64,000 bases of DNA, from NCBI GenBank assembly GCA_021292165.1, contig CM037878.1:7246857-7310856 (forward strand), read 5' to 3'. The notes under the pieces were generated by a model. It made no database searches. It was not told the origin of the DNA and saw only the letters and a list, made by a program, of their open reading frames with translations. Source of the DNA: Shinisaurus crocodilurus (lineage: Eukaryota > Chordata > Lepidosauria > Squamata > Shinisauridae). The translations under genes and the position numbers were made by a program. Shown in pieces: positions 9,819 through 31,799 of this stretch. Every line of letters begins with the position of its first letter. Positions within the stretch are counted from its first letter, which is position 1.

Positions 9819-10470
9819 CAGGGATGGGGACTCGGACTCCAGGACTCGACTCGTGAGTCGGACTGAGTCCCCCCTCTGACTCGAGTCAGACTCGAGTCCC
9901 AATATTTTTAATGGGACTCAAGACTCGACTCGGGACTTGTGTTCCTCAAATGCAACATGGATAAGTTTTAGGAAGTACAGCAAGTTTATTTTTTAAAATC
10001 ATTTTCCTAAAATGCAACCTTTCAGACATTTTGGGTTTGGCTGCCTCTGCCTGCCTGTCTGGGGTTCCCTGCCTCCTCTGCCTGCCTGGTCTCTTCTTAA
10101 CTAGTTCCACAGTTTGAATTGTCCAAGACAAAGGCCTCTGCCTGCCTGCTTTGGGGTTCCCTGCCTCCTCTGCCTGCCTGGTTATTTTGGGTTTGTCTCC
10201 TGCCTGGTCTGTTCTTGCCAAAATCAGTTGCAGAGTTTTGAAAGAAAAAGGCACACTTATGCCTAGAATTTATTTAAGCCACACATCTGAAATAGCCTTA
10301 TTTGGTTGGGGAAAAAACCCATTGATTTTAATAGGAACTCGTGGAGTCAGCTTTGGGAGTGACTCGTGACTCATGATCCATTTTGGACCAAGGACTCGGA
10401 TTCGAGACTTGGATCCAAAGACTCGTAACTCGACTCGTGACTCGAAACCAAGGACTCTTCAACATCCCTG
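9819..10470 (+). mobile_element. internally deleted hAT transposon (non-autonomous)
   Basis: The ends CAGGGATG and CATCCCTG are inverted. Both subterminal regions are packed with GACTCG/CGAGTC repeats. From about 9940, GTTCCTCAAATGCAACATGG and the following 320 bp match, in reverse complement, the last transposase codons and 3' region of the hAT at 61986-63998. The element thus keeps both ends but has lost nearly all of the transposase. No convincing 8-bp duplication is seen at the flanks. Confidence 0.8.
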
Positions 10471-10721
10471 GAGGCTGGCAGTGTTGTAGCATTGCAACTG
10501 GCAGTGTTGCAGTGCTATTGGAGGCAGTGTCTGGGCTGCGTGGGACGGCTCTTGGCTTGGGTGGCTGGGGAGAGGGGCGATGGGATTCCAGTGAATTCTA
10601 TCATCCCTACTCCCACCACAGTAGTTCCAGGCTTCTTGTTCTTGGTCTGCTTTGCTGTTCTAAGTGAAGTTGTATTAAGTGTTTTTTCTGTGTTTATCAT
10701 CAACATCGTTATAGTTATCTT

Positions 10722-10810
10722 TAGAGAAAACTTTTATTTGTTTTATATCTCACCTTTCTACCAAATAAATGGTGCTCAATTGTCCCCATTTGAAGGGTGG
10801 GGGGAGACTA
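10722..10810 (-). mobile_element. LINE 3'-tail fragment
   Basis: TTTTATATCTCACCTTTCTACC and GGTGCTCAATTG-like sequence resembles an antisense LINE 3' end. It is short. Confidence 0.35.
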
Positions 10811-12475
10811 TAGTATCATTAGATCATATAGCACTTGTAGACTTCTTTGTGGTTCTGTAACTGTTGGCTTTGTGAATTTTGAACCCCATGGGGAAGCAGA
10901 GCCTGTTGGATAAATGATTAGGTATCATATGCTGTAAATGCATGCGGCAGCTATACTCAAACTTAACTGCAATGGGTGAACAAATGTGTAATTGCAGCCT
11001 TGGGAGCCACTTCCCCTTGCAGCTCCAGAGAGGCATCTGCCTTCTCTAGTTTTGAAGGAGGAGAGTGACGCTAAGTCCACTGTCTTCCTGCTGCCTGCGC
11101 TCCCCACACCCTGTCTCCTTCCAGTGTTTCATTTTGAGAGACCGCTATGGAATCATTCATTCAGTCTTCATCGGCTAATTTAGTTTTGCCTGCTTCCCCT
11201 TTGATCATTCTCATCACCTCCCGCTGTAATGCATAATAAAGCATTAGAACACACCTTCCCCGTTTCATCATTGCACAGTCATTGCTGTTTTGCTTCCTGA
11301 GAATAAAGGTAGATCTCCATGGGCACAAATTGTCAACCCCTTTCGTCCCATGGAACTGTTTCTGAAATGGCTTGGGCAGGGGGATAGAGAGATGTGAGCA
11401 TTCTAGCAAGTAAAGAAAGGAGCCTATTGCTCTCTCGCTCTCCCGCATCTGAGCTGTTTTGGCGATTGTAGAGTGCTGTATCACAGGGGGAGCGGTGACT
11501 GGACTGATTAAGACCACTTTGTGACTGGGACTGGTACCACCCCACTCATAGTGACTTGCTGGCAAAATCAGTTTCTGACCTCAGGCTTTTAGAAGGATAG
11601 TTTCTTTCACAAATCTATGCTGGGTCAGAACTGTAGTCATGGAGGGAACAGCCATCCGCTCCCTAAGAGAAAGTTCTGTGTTCCTGCAGAGGAGTTTCCA
11701 TGTTGTTATGTAATAGCAAAAGACAAGAGAAAGTAAAAGGTGGGACTTGAACTCGGATCGAAGTATGTTTCTTTTGTTGTTGTTGTTGGACCATACTGGC
11801 CCTAAACCATCTGCTATTTGGAGCATGCGGGCTATCAAATTATACCACTCTTGCAGACAATTATTTAGGGGTCATCATACAACCAGGTGGTTACACCATT
11901 CACTTGTTGATGTTGTTGTTTTACCTTTGAAAGGCTACAAACTCTTTAAGGCTGGCAGAAATTGAGGCTGTGGGCATAGCTCTCTTCCTCCCCATTGCTT
12001 TTAGCCTGAAAGAAGTGTTATCCAGGTGAAAAAGCAGACAGGTAGTGAAATTGGCTACAGATACAAGTTATATGCCGAAACTCCAGAGAGGAAGATGCAA
12101 TTGCTGTAGAACACAGTTGGGTTTATATTTTAATTTACAACTGTGGGAAGTTTATTTTTGGAGTTCAGTGGCCAAAATGAGCATTCTCTTTAGACTTCAA
12201 AACGAGACAGCAAAACCTCACCTCCCTCAAATTGTACACATGCAGTTAAAGAATACACCAATTGTTTGTTTTTGTGGCATAGATATTATACTAAGCATTG
12301 CATATAGCCAGGCTGGGATTAATGCCAAGGAAATGCAAGGGTGTGGGGCTTGTAATCATCAAGAGGGCTGACATTTCACTAAGCGCCGGAGCAAAATGCC
12401 TGTTTGCTTAGTCTTAACTGTACTGACATAAAGAACACTTCGTTGGTGTAACAGAGGGAGGATTTGGATTGCTTT
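10811..12475. other. PCYT1A intron 1, nothing recognised
   Basis: Unique-looking intronic sequence without a feature I can support. Several 60-134 codon ORFs on both strands lack domains and splice signals. Confidence 0.35.
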
Positions 12476-12477
12476 TG

Positions 12478-12533
12478 CTTTGGACTCGATGACCTTGTAG
12501 GCCCCTTCCAACTCTACTTTTCTATGATTCTTA
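12478..12533 (+). mobile_element. CR1-type tail fragment
   Basis: TTTGGACTCGATGACCTTGT, AGGCCCCTTCCAACTCTAC and TTTTCTATGATTCT match the CR1 3' end. The body is missing, so it could derive from a CR1 or from the 5S-SINE. Confidence 0.7.
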
Positions 12534-13280
12534 ATTTTTTTGTTCTGTTTAATAGGATGGCAAAGAACTCCTAGGGACTAGTTTTAAGGAACTAGCCCAT
12601 TTAAGCTACCACGAGGTGCGCCGACCGCCGAAACATGTAGGTTTGTGTGTACTTTAGAGGCTGCCTCTTCCTATGCAAGAATTTTCAAGAGTCAGAAAGG
12701 TGCAGGCAAGCTGTCCTGTGAACTAGCTCGAAATCTTAGAGAAATCCTGCTGGGCTTTTCAGCACTGCTAATTAACATGGATCTCACCCAGAATTACTAC
12801 ATTGTCTTGGGACTCCTAGTGAGGCCTGTGCACAAATGCCAGCTAAACTCTGCCTCGCTGCTGTTCCTGTTCCGCATCTGATCCTGCGTTTGGCGAGGGC
12901 CAATTTGCACGTGCCCAAAATGGCTGCAGGTGAGGAGCAGTGAGAGGGCTCATGGGAAGAGCCGATGCCTCATTTCCTTGAGGAAGTTCAAACAAACATG
13001 GTGGGGCGGGTGGAGTTGACATTAAGTGAGGGCTTGGTGTCAGGGTGGGGAGATGTAAAATGTTGGAATTTGCCTGCACTAGTCTTAAACGTATCCAGTT
13101 CTCTGCATCCCACTGGTCCTTTCCTTCAGAGTGACCCTAGTTCAGTTGTGGAACAGGATGTCCTCGGAGGCGCTTGCATTTACAGGGTAGGCATGTTTGC
13201 GGGCTGACTCCCCCCCCATCTGCAGCTGGTTCTTTGGATAGAGCTCATGTCTGCTGCTGAAATGGTCCTTCAGACTCCAT

Positions 13281-13473
13281 AGGGACACAAGAAGCAGCCT
13301 GATACTAAGTCAAATGCTGTGTCTGTCTAGCCCAGTATTGTCAACACTGACTGGCAGTGGCTCTCCAGGGTTTCAGGTAGGAATTTTTCCCAGCCCTACC
13401 TGGAGAAGCCAGGGATCAAACCCTGGACTTTCTGCCTGCAGAGCAGGTGCTCTACCATTGAGCAATGGCCCCT
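13281..13473 (-). mobile_element. tRNA-derived SINE (family B), minus orientation
   Basis: On the - strand the head reads as tRNA-like pol III promoter, with an A-box (GCTCAATGGTAGAGC) and a B-box (GGTTTGATCCC), followed by a body ending in CAGCCTGATACTAAG (+ strand). It belongs with the + copy at 33897-34375. Confidence 0.75.
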
Positions 13474-14246
13474 TGTAGACATGTGCAGAGGGATGGTTTC
13501 CTTTATAAATAAGTAGCAAGATTTCCCCACTGTGTACCCTCTGTTTCCCTTATCTGAACCAGATTCTTCTCAACCCATTTTGCAGCAAAGGACATTGCTG
13601 TGTTGATACTTTGCTCAGAGTACTTGGGTCATCATGCACAACTGAAAGTGTGTGCGTGTAATCTTTCTGTATTTACTCACAAACAGAGACTAGCAGCGTT
13701 TTACGGCTCCATCTTGCAGTTTGGATCTCTCTTCTGAAACTGTCGTTGCCAACATACTTTTGCAATAAATGAGAACATTGCTTTGATTCCAGAGCTGTGT
13801 TCCTCGGTGTAAAAGGCCAGGACCAGTTCTGTTTTTGAAGTCTTACTCTGGTCTGGAACCATTCTCTCTCTTTCTTTCCTGCTGTTTCAGTTAAAACCAG
13901 TGCAGTTTCTTCATCTGTTCTTAAATGTGCAGAGTTTTGTGGCATGAGCCTTCACCGCAGAACGTTTTTTGATTAAATTGGCAGTGTCTCCTGGCACAAA
14001 TTGATTAATGACTGACAGTGTTATTGTGGCAGAAGCTTTTGTGGGCCAGAACTCACTTAATCAGATATATGAAGCGTTCTTCATGGTTAGCAGTCATTTA
14101 TATACATATGGGTGTGGAAGAAAATGTCCTTGTAAATTGAGGCCAGAAGGTAGTGGTGGCACGTTGCTATGCGGAGCACAAATGAAAACAAGATCCAGTC
14201 CAAAGGGTAAAAGATGTATTGGCAAAACAAGATAAAGGGTATATAC

Positions 14247-14352
14247 CCGTCTTCCGCAACCTGCTGCCCTTCAGATGGCTGGCTGTGGCTGATAGTGATG
14301 GAGTTTCACTCCGACACATCTGGAGGGCACCAAGCTGGGGAAGACGGGTGTA
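14247..14352. mobile_element. palindromic hAT-type MITE, diverged
   Basis: CCCGTCTTCC and GGAAGACGGG form the inverted ends. CTGCCCTTCAGATG and CATCTGGAGGGCACC are the conserved arms. Confidence 0.65.
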
Positions 14353-14575
14353 CATAAACACCTAGTGAGGAGCAATCAGTTTCTGTTGAGCCCAACTCTG
14401 ATCCTATCAAGTTTGACGCAAGTGAAGGCCAGAAGCTCCCTCTGGAACTTCCTTGTTGTTGGAGTATTGCAGTTTTCGGGTCTGTGTTTTGTTGTCCAAA
14501 GATATTGAAATGGTCTCTAGCGTCTGCTTCCTGGGTGATTCCGTTTTCAGCATCTGATCTGCGCCCATTGGGTAT

Positions 14576-15060
14576 CAGTCAGTCAGTCAGTCAGGCGATC
14601 ACTCGTGACCGAGTAAGATTGTCTTCCAGGATAATAAAAAAAAGAAAAGAAAAGAAAATTTACAAAAAGGAGATTTTAAAAGGAGGAAAATTCTAAAGAA
14701 AATTGTGTAGACTCTAGCAATGGGTCCGTAAGTGACTGTGGAGGCCAATTCTAGATCCACACAGCTTTCCACAGTGAGGACACAGGTTACCAGATGGAAG
14801 ATGGTCTTGTAAAGGATTCATTTGACGTGCTTTTCGCTTAGCACGTTTCTCCCTTTCACCTTGCACTCGAGCTTCTTCAAAGTCCATAGAACCTTTGTGA
14901 AAGGCCAACCTCCACTTAGATCGTTCATGGGCCAGAGCTTCCCAGTTTTTGATGTTTATATTGCATTTTTTTAGATTAGCCTTAAGAACATCTTTAAACC
15001 TCTTATATTGACCACCGGTATTCCGCTTTCCATCCTTGAGTTGGGAATAAAGTAATTGCT
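14576..15060 (-). mobile_element. retrotransposon ORF C-terminus with zinc finger
   Basis: On the - strand an open frame (14908-14714) ends in a CPHCGKLCG...HSHLRTH C2H2-type finger, preceded by basic FEEARVQGEREKRAKRK sequence. Such a finger closes the ORF of several non-LTR elements. A second copy lies at 48300-48535 on +. A (TCAG)n run flanks it at 14576-14596. Confidence 0.6.
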
Positions 15061-15424
15061 TTGGGAGACGGCGGAGACCCCGATGTCAATGGCAGGAAGG
15101 CATTGCTGGCCCACAATGACCTAGATTGCATGGAAAGGCGTGTCTGTGAACGAGCCCTTCCCAGCCCGGCTGAGGCTGGTATGTTGCTTGAGTAGATAAG
15201 AGGACAGGGCTGGTTCATTGCGTGGGCTATGCCTCGGGTTTCAGTTCCTGTCAGAGCTGTTGCTGGTGAGTGGTTGCTTCAGGTTATAAGCAAGGATAAA
15301 ATGGGGCAGGGGAGATACTGCGACTGCCGCCTTGAGCTTCTTGGAGGAAAGCTGGGTTATAAATCTCATAAGTGAGGCTTGTGAGAGAGAGAAGGACCAT
15401 CTTCCTGGATAGGCTGTAGATTAG

Positions 15425-15735
15425 GGGTGCACAACGTTTTCGGCCTTGAGGGGCTGGCTCAGGGGCCACACACATGAGTGCGCACACACCCCAGCAATCC
15501 TGATACGGGTCGCTTTTTCCTTTCTGATCAGGGCAGCAGGGGGGAAAGTGATCTCCGTGGGGATCTCTGAGGGAGGAAGTGGAGAGCCGTCCCCCCGCCC
15601 TGTCCCCCCATCAATCCTGATAGAGATCACTCCAGGTGACCCAGTGGGGAACCCACAAGCAGGGCATAACTGGTCACGTGAGCGAACCCAACCAGCCAGG
15701 GGTGGTGTAGTGAACATGGTGGTGCCAATGTGGGC
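15425..15735. mobile_element. possible hAT-type non-autonomous element
   Basis: It starts TAGGGGTGCACAACGTTTTC and has a GC-rich 'GGGGCCACACAC' body resembling other 'CAGGGGTG' elements in the window, but its right end is not clear. Confidence 0.3.
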
Positions 15736-16039
15736 AAGTGTGACCTACTCAGGGCAATTCCTGAATAGGTGAATAAAAAGACAGAAAGGATGGTACCTTT
15801 TGATCCTGACATATATCCCGTTTTTCCATTTTTTACCGTCTGCCAGCATGCCATGGCCACTGAGGGTGCTCAGTCCTCCTCACTGGGCTGTTTTTGGTAT
15901 TTGCCCTTTTTTTATTAAAGTTTTTTTTTTTATACTTCCGTAACCTTGGGGTTCCCCCAAGCCTGCTGATAACCTCCCATCTTGTGGCCTGTTTTGGCTA
16001 CATAAGGATCCATACTTGGAGAATGAGTATATAGGATGA

Positions 16040-16430
16040 TAGTGCTTAACTTTCTTATTGGTTCTAAATGTAGGTTTAATCAGACCCCTAGCACCTTGCC
16101 CTCCACCTTGCCCTAATGCAGCAGGCAGCCGGGCCGTGGTCCCTGACTGCAGCGGGGATACCTCTCGGGGAGCGAGGCGGAGTCTGCTCCTGTTACCAGT
16201 GCGGCTGCGATCGCGGCTGTCAAAGAGAGGAGCCTCATTCCTCCCCGCGGTGTACCATGGGATATCGCCGGGAGGGTACAAAGCAACAGCGATGAGCCCG
16301 ATCGTCCGTCGGGCTCATCGTTGTTGCTTCGCGCGATCCAGGAAACAATCGTGGTAACGTGCCACGATTGTTGCCTGGTCGTGAGAACCCGCCCTAATGT
16401 CATGTAAGCAATTGCATCGCAGTCCCGTTT
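16040..16430. repeat. CpG-rich repeat-like block with two strong hairpins
   Basis: Two adjacent palindromes are present: arms CGATGAGCCCGA/TCGGGCTCATCG within 16281-16327, and AACAATCGTGG/CCACGATTGTT within 16343-16375. CpG is undepleted across the block. This looks like a young MITE or its end region, but target duplications were not found. Confidence 0.5.
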
Positions 16431-17425
16431 TCTTTTCTTTTTTCGCCTCTTCCCAGCAGCTTCTTAAAATACGTTGCACAGGTGTAGTATTTATGCCGAA
16501 TGAGGAATTTCATAACTTGTAGTTGTGGGGGGGGGGGGGAGGACAGATTCCGCCGGCAGAATCCAGGAGGAGGAAGAGAACCGCCACTTCATTTTGAAAG
16601 TGCTTTTCAGGAGATGCCGTGAGTGCGAGCCGTGTTTCCGAGGCTTCCTGTAAGCCTTGCGGGGCGCTGGCCTTCGTTTTAGAAAAGGGAGGGGTCCTCC
16701 TGCTCTCCATCCAGTCCCTAGGTAACATCTGCCGATGATTCTGAAGAAATTTTTAAAGCAATGGCCGTTTTGGTTCATGAGAAATGCCACCAAGGAAAGA
16801 GCCTGCAAGGGGCGGGGGGGGGGGGGGGCTTAGAAAACCCTGCAACGGTAGAGAAAGTTGTAAAAGTTCAGCTTTCTGGGTAAGGGAGCTCCTCATCTGT
16901 TCCTGCTCATTTTGGTTGAGGGTTCTGCTTTGGGCCCCCGGGCAGAGATTGGGCAGGGTGGGGAAGGGGGAGTTCCGGAGAGTGTGTCGGTGCCTTTTTC
17001 CTCCTATCAAAAGCCCCGCTCATGTTCTCGGTGTGCCAGCTGATTGCAGAAATGCGGCAGCCTTCCGGTCTCATTCAGCTTGGGGCGCTGCAGGCATTCA
17101 CAATCTTTGGCCTGTTGCTTTACCGACGTGCTAAAATAAGCACGATTGCCACTTGCGGTTCCAGCATTCCTGCTGGGTCATGGGCGAAGAAGGACCTTCC
17201 TGGCAGCCACCTGGTTTTATTACCCTCTTGTCACTGCAGTGGATAAGAGCAGCTCTGCTCGAGAGGGCGACAGGCGGACGTCCCCACCTTGGGCCCGTTT
17301 GATAACTGCTCCTAAAGAGCTGCTCCTCTGATCTTCACGTTGGCCCGCTCTCCACGCAGAGCCCTTTTCTAGCTGGTCTCTTAGCCCCCTGGATTTTAAA
17401 AAAGGGGCCGGCTTTGTCCCAGCAG

Positions 17426-17461
17426 GTCTTTCCAGCCGATCTGCCCGACGCGATTCGTGGG
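17426..17461 (+). other. PCYT1A: 5' UTR part of PCYT1A exon 2
   Basis: The acceptor is TCCCAGCAG|GTC at 17425/17426; a second AG (17435) is possible. From 17426 the 12 codons upstream of the ATG are open and in frame with it, so an upstream coding exon of phase 0 could extend the protein. Confidence 0.6.
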
Positions 17462-27508
<10,047 letters not shown>

Positions 27509-29185
27509 GCCCCCGCCCCCCCCCCCCCCCCCTGGGAAGAGAAGGGGATACTTCACACGCTTGATCGACCAGCCCCGCCTCCAGGCACGAAGAGAACCGC
27601 TGCCGAGCTCCAGAAGGCGAGCGCCGGGAGGCTGGATCTGTTGCGGCCGCCCATCCGAGAGGCGTCTCTCCCCCACGCCAAGGGCTCTTGCCTGGGGGAG
27701 CGGGGCACACTGTAACATTCTCCCCTTCCCCACTCTCCCATCCCCTCTTAGTGGCTTTTTCTTCTTGGGGAAGAGGGAGAAAAGGCTCTTCTTTTAAATC
27801 AAATGTATTCTTTTAAACCTTAGCCGATGGTATTAAATTGAGCGCTCTGGTTGGTGGAGAAATTGGGGGGGGCTGGCAGGGCAGACGGACAGGCCTCTGG
27901 ACCAGCCCTTTTCCCAGCCCATCCCTCTGACCCACCACTAGGTTCTTGTATTGCACCGAGACGGCCCGCTGCATCCCTGAAGGCTGTCTCCACTCCAGGA
28001 CCTGCTCGGCCCTTGAGGCCGCATGAAGTTGAGGCAAGGCAGGAAACCGTTACGGTAGGCCAAGCTAGAGAGAGAGAGATACGGACGGCTGCAGACTGTG
28101 GAGTTACGAAATTCTGTTTGGGATACCAGAGTAGGGGTGGCCATCTTGCATGCCCTCCAATGCCCATGTTGCCAGTCCTCAAGATGGAAAAGGGGGAGGG
28201 GCTGTGCAAAGCGGCGTGTGGCTTGGGTTTTTTGTTCTCCTGCTATTCCTGTCAACTGTCAGTGACTGTGCAGTCGTGACTCCAGCCATGCAAGACAAGT
28301 CGCTTGCTCCTGTGTTAGAGGAGAGCGCGTCATCTCTCATTGTCTGGTGCTGTTGGTCTCTTGGGTGGAAAATCTGTCACGTTGACGAGCCAGCCCAGGA
28401 CTGAATTGGGTCACGCTCATTCTGCAGAGCAAGCCGCCTCCAACCTGGTTGCCCTCCAGGTGCGGAAGGAACCTTGTGGAAGGAACCAGGCCGGGGAAGG
28501 CTACTGTAGAGTTTGGAGAATTAACCCCATTCTCTCAGTGCTCCTTCAGTCTTCATTCTGTTTGGGACTTGCTGTTGGGCAGCAAAACCACAAGAGCCTG
28601 GAAAGTTGTTCCAGTGATCTTTCAGCCCTCGTGGGTTGCCCTTTTAGCAAAAGCTGGTGTCTGGCATTTGGTCTTTGTTACCACGAGGCTGGCTGGGATA
28701 TTTCTATACCTTCTCGAAATGTTCCCACCCCACACAGCCTATCACCCCTGGCTCCCAGTTTCCAGAGTGCAGAGTGCTCATCACTCTCCCAAGTATCTGT
28801 TTGTGGAGAACTGCTCTTGTCTGTCCGCTTCTGTCTGTGTTTTAAACATTGAGCGATCGGGGACCTGTCGCCTGCTCTTCCTGGCAAGGGGGCAAACGGC
28901 CCCCCGTGTCAAAATAGCACTTGAACGTGTGTTGGGCCCCCAAGAAGTCCAGCTGGGCAAACCCAGCCAGAGGGCGCAGCACGGCTGTTGTTCCGTCGCC
29001 GAGTCTGCTGGGCGTTAAGTGTTCCTCCTGCCATCTGTTAGGTCCACCCCCGGAGGGCTCGGATTAACATCACGCGAAACAGCTACTCTGTCATCTTGGC
29101 AAACTGCCTGTTGCACTGGGGTCTCTGTTCCCGTCGGCTTTTGTTATTATTAACTGTGTAATAAATGTTCAGATGTAACTGTCAG
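27509..29185 (+). other. PCYT1A: PCYT1A 3' UTR
   Basis: It starts after the TAA stop (27506-27508) with a G/C-rich part including a C run (27511-27532), then mixed sequence with no recognisable repeat. The end is set at the AATAAA at 29160-29165, the clearest poly(A) signal, which is followed by T/G-rich sequence. The length of about 1.7 kb is inferred. Confidence 0.6.
29160..29165 (+). terminator. PCYT1A: poly(A) signal, probably PCYT1A
   Basis: Canonical AATAAA followed within 30 bp by TGTAACTGTCAGCTCTGTCG-like GU-rich sequence. Confidence 0.6.
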
Positions 29186-29479
29186 CTCTGTCGCTTTCTG
29201 TCTGTGGATGGATTTTCCCTGGATTTGGGCCATGCGAGCGCCTGCTTCTGCCGTTTCCCCCGTTAAAGGTCTATGTCAGTATCACTTGAGTATTGCTAGG
29301 ATCTAGATACGTGTTAGGGTTGTTTCATGAGTTACATTTTCCCTACAAGGAGATCATCTCTGTGTGGGGAAGCAGACTTGTGTTGTGGAATGTATGAGGT
29401 GTAACGCAGTGTTATTCCCGCTTCAAGTAATAGAGCAGGCAGCTACAGTGTGCTGGGTATTCGTGGCAGAAAAGCAATC

Positions 29480-29660
29480 AAGACGTTTAGGGGTTAAACA
29501 ATCCAGAGTTAACCCACCAACAAACCATGGGCGATTGTTGGGTTAACTCTGGGTTGTTTATCCCCTAAACAACCCGGAGTTCCAGTGTGGATGTCACAGT
29601 AACAACCCAAGCACAACAACAGAGACGCCGGGTTGTTGATTGATAGTTCCTAGGCCATTT
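29480..29660. mobile_element. 'GGGTTGTT' MITE fragment
   Basis: TTAAACAATCCAGAGTTAAC and GTTAACTCTGGGTTGTTTA are inverted arms around GGGCGATTGTTG. The family also appears at 33605-33740 and 34038-34349. Confidence 0.6.
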
Positions 29661-30945
29661 GCTCACTGCAGTGCAGCTACAATTAACTATGGGTTAACCA
29701 AACATTCCGAAAGGATATTTGCATGGGTCAGCGCAGTTTTAAAGTAATTTCGGAAGCAGCTGCTGAGGCCAGTTTGTTGGCTGGTTCTTTCAAAAACTTA
29801 GCGAGTTGGAGCATTGCAGTGTGTGCCTGCTGCATGTTGCATCGTGGGAAACCTCCCCCTCTCTGGGATGTGGAGCCGCAGGGCCGTTGCAGTGGTGGTG
29901 GAACTCTGGCCTTCGCTTGCATGGCCCTGCTTGCTGTTTTTGAGTCTCTCAGGGAGAGATTCCCAGCCGTGTGATCTTACCCGGGCAATGCTTCCCCCGC
30001 ATTTAAGTGCTGTACAGAAGTGAATTCCAACGCTGGAACGTGCATGAATCTTGCACGTCTGTCGTCATGTGCGGTGAACCCCACGCGGGTGGATTTCAGA
30101 GTGCATTACACTCGCCGTGAGCTGCACACACGTCGGACTATCCTGTGACAACCTGCTTGCGGGATTTGTGCACACTAACTTAGTCACGCATGAAGCACAG
30201 TTTTCTGGGGTGGTGACCCTCACATGTTTAGGTGGAAAATATTTTTCCCTCCTTCACAACTGAACGGTTCTTAGAAACACAAGTGCACCCACTCACCATA
30301 CATTCATTCTTCGTATAACTATGTAGAAACCCACTCCTATTCCCCGCTTCACCACACATTTTTTAGGATTATTTAGGAACTCCTGTACAGAGTAAGCTCA
30401 GATCATCCCAAATCCCCAGCCAGACCAGCAGTGTTGTACTTCAGCCAATGGCAGTGGTTGTCTGTGAATGTTTGTTTGCCAGTGGGAAACTGAGAAAGTG
30501 AAACGGTGGGACAAGCATTGTTGAACCTAATGCTAGACATGGAAAGTCCTCTGTATATAACCAGTCACTTCGTGTCATGACTGTCGAGTTGTCGAAAGGG
30601 TTCCGGGAAGGTCTTGATGACCTTGGGTGTGAGCATCGAAATCCATAATGATTTACCTCCTTCAGGCAACCTGGTTCCATGTGGATTACCCCGCGAGGCT
30701 GCTGCAATTGCCCCTCTTCCCTTGGGTTGGGGGAGCAGTGTGCCAGATCCACCCCCTTTGTTGTCTGACTTGCAGGAGTGCTGTATTTCTGGAAGCGAGG
30801 GTGCAGCCTGCAGTTCGACAAATTGCTAGCAAATGGCACACCGGAGTGTCTGTTGTAGCTGCTCCCAACCCTCAAGTATTCTCAGCGACATTCAAGGGAA
30901 CAGCCCTTGAATGCCATCTGTTCGTACCAATCCTCCAATAGCATC
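29661..30945. other. intergenic, nothing recognised
   Basis: No domain-bearing ORF and no repeat family identified between PCYT1A and the MITE at 30948. Confidence 0.35.
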
Positions 30946-30947
30946 TA

Positions 30948-31092
30948 CACCAGAGGTGGGCAGCGTGTGGCCCTCTAGAGGTTTTGGCCTAAAACTCCCA
31001 CCAGCCCTAGCCTGCATAGCCAATGATGAGGCATGATGGGAGTTGTAGACCAAAACATTTGGAGGGCCACAAATTGTCCACGCCTGGTCTAC
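30948..31092. mobile_element. palindromic hAT-type MITE
   Basis: AGAGGTGGGCAGCGTGTGGC and GGGCCACAAATTGTCCACGC are inverted ends. GTTTTGGCCTAAAACTCCCA pairs with TGGGAGTTGTAGACCAAAAC. Confidence 0.7.
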
Positions 31093-31649
31093 AAAATAAA
31101 TCCCAGAGTGGTGCCAATGACAGCAAAGTTGCAGCCTGTGTCTTGTGTTGAGCAATTTTTTTGGAGCAACTCTTGGGCGTCCTTTTGTGTATGCCAGTGT
31201 TTGACCTTAGCGGGAATTCATGCAGCCATCACGAGGATGCAAACTGAGTTCTTGTAAAGTCTTGGCCATTGTGGATTGTGTCATTCAGGGGCTATCTGCG
31301 TATATCTTTAGGCCCAAAAGTGCTTCCCTGTCTGTAAAGTAGGTGCACACCAATCATTAGCTGGTCCCCTTGAACCCTTCCTTGGTTTGAACTTTCCTGT
31401 TTGGATTTCCTTGTCTTGGAGTCAATCCTGTATGAATGTTTGACATATTACCGGAGTACCACGGAGGTCTCTTTCATGCCGTTGGGTCTCACAGTAGAGG
31501 GATCACACCATTCCCTGAGAACCACGTGGTTCTTCCTCATGAACATTTATGGAGTACCATAGGCTCCAACCACATTGGAGCAGCTCCCATGTAACTCCAG
31601 TACAACCTGAATCACCCCTTGCCCACTGCACAACTGCTGTGGGATGTAT

Positions 31650-31795
31650 TAAGGCAGGCTTCCTTAACTGGCTGCGCTTGAGGGGTGTTGGACTGCAACT
31701 CTCACCATTCCCAGCTAGTACAGCTGCGCTATCTGGGGTTGATGGGAGCTGTAGTACAACACCTCTGGAGGGTACTAGGTTAAGGAAGGCTGAAT
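31650..31795. mobile_element. palindromic hAT-type MITE
   Basis: GGCTTCCTTAACTGGCTGCG and GGTACTAGGTTAAGGAAGGC are inverted ends. GTGTTGGACTGCAACTCTCA pairs with GGGAGCTGTAGTACAACAC. Confidence 0.7.
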
Positions 31796-31799
31796 TGAG

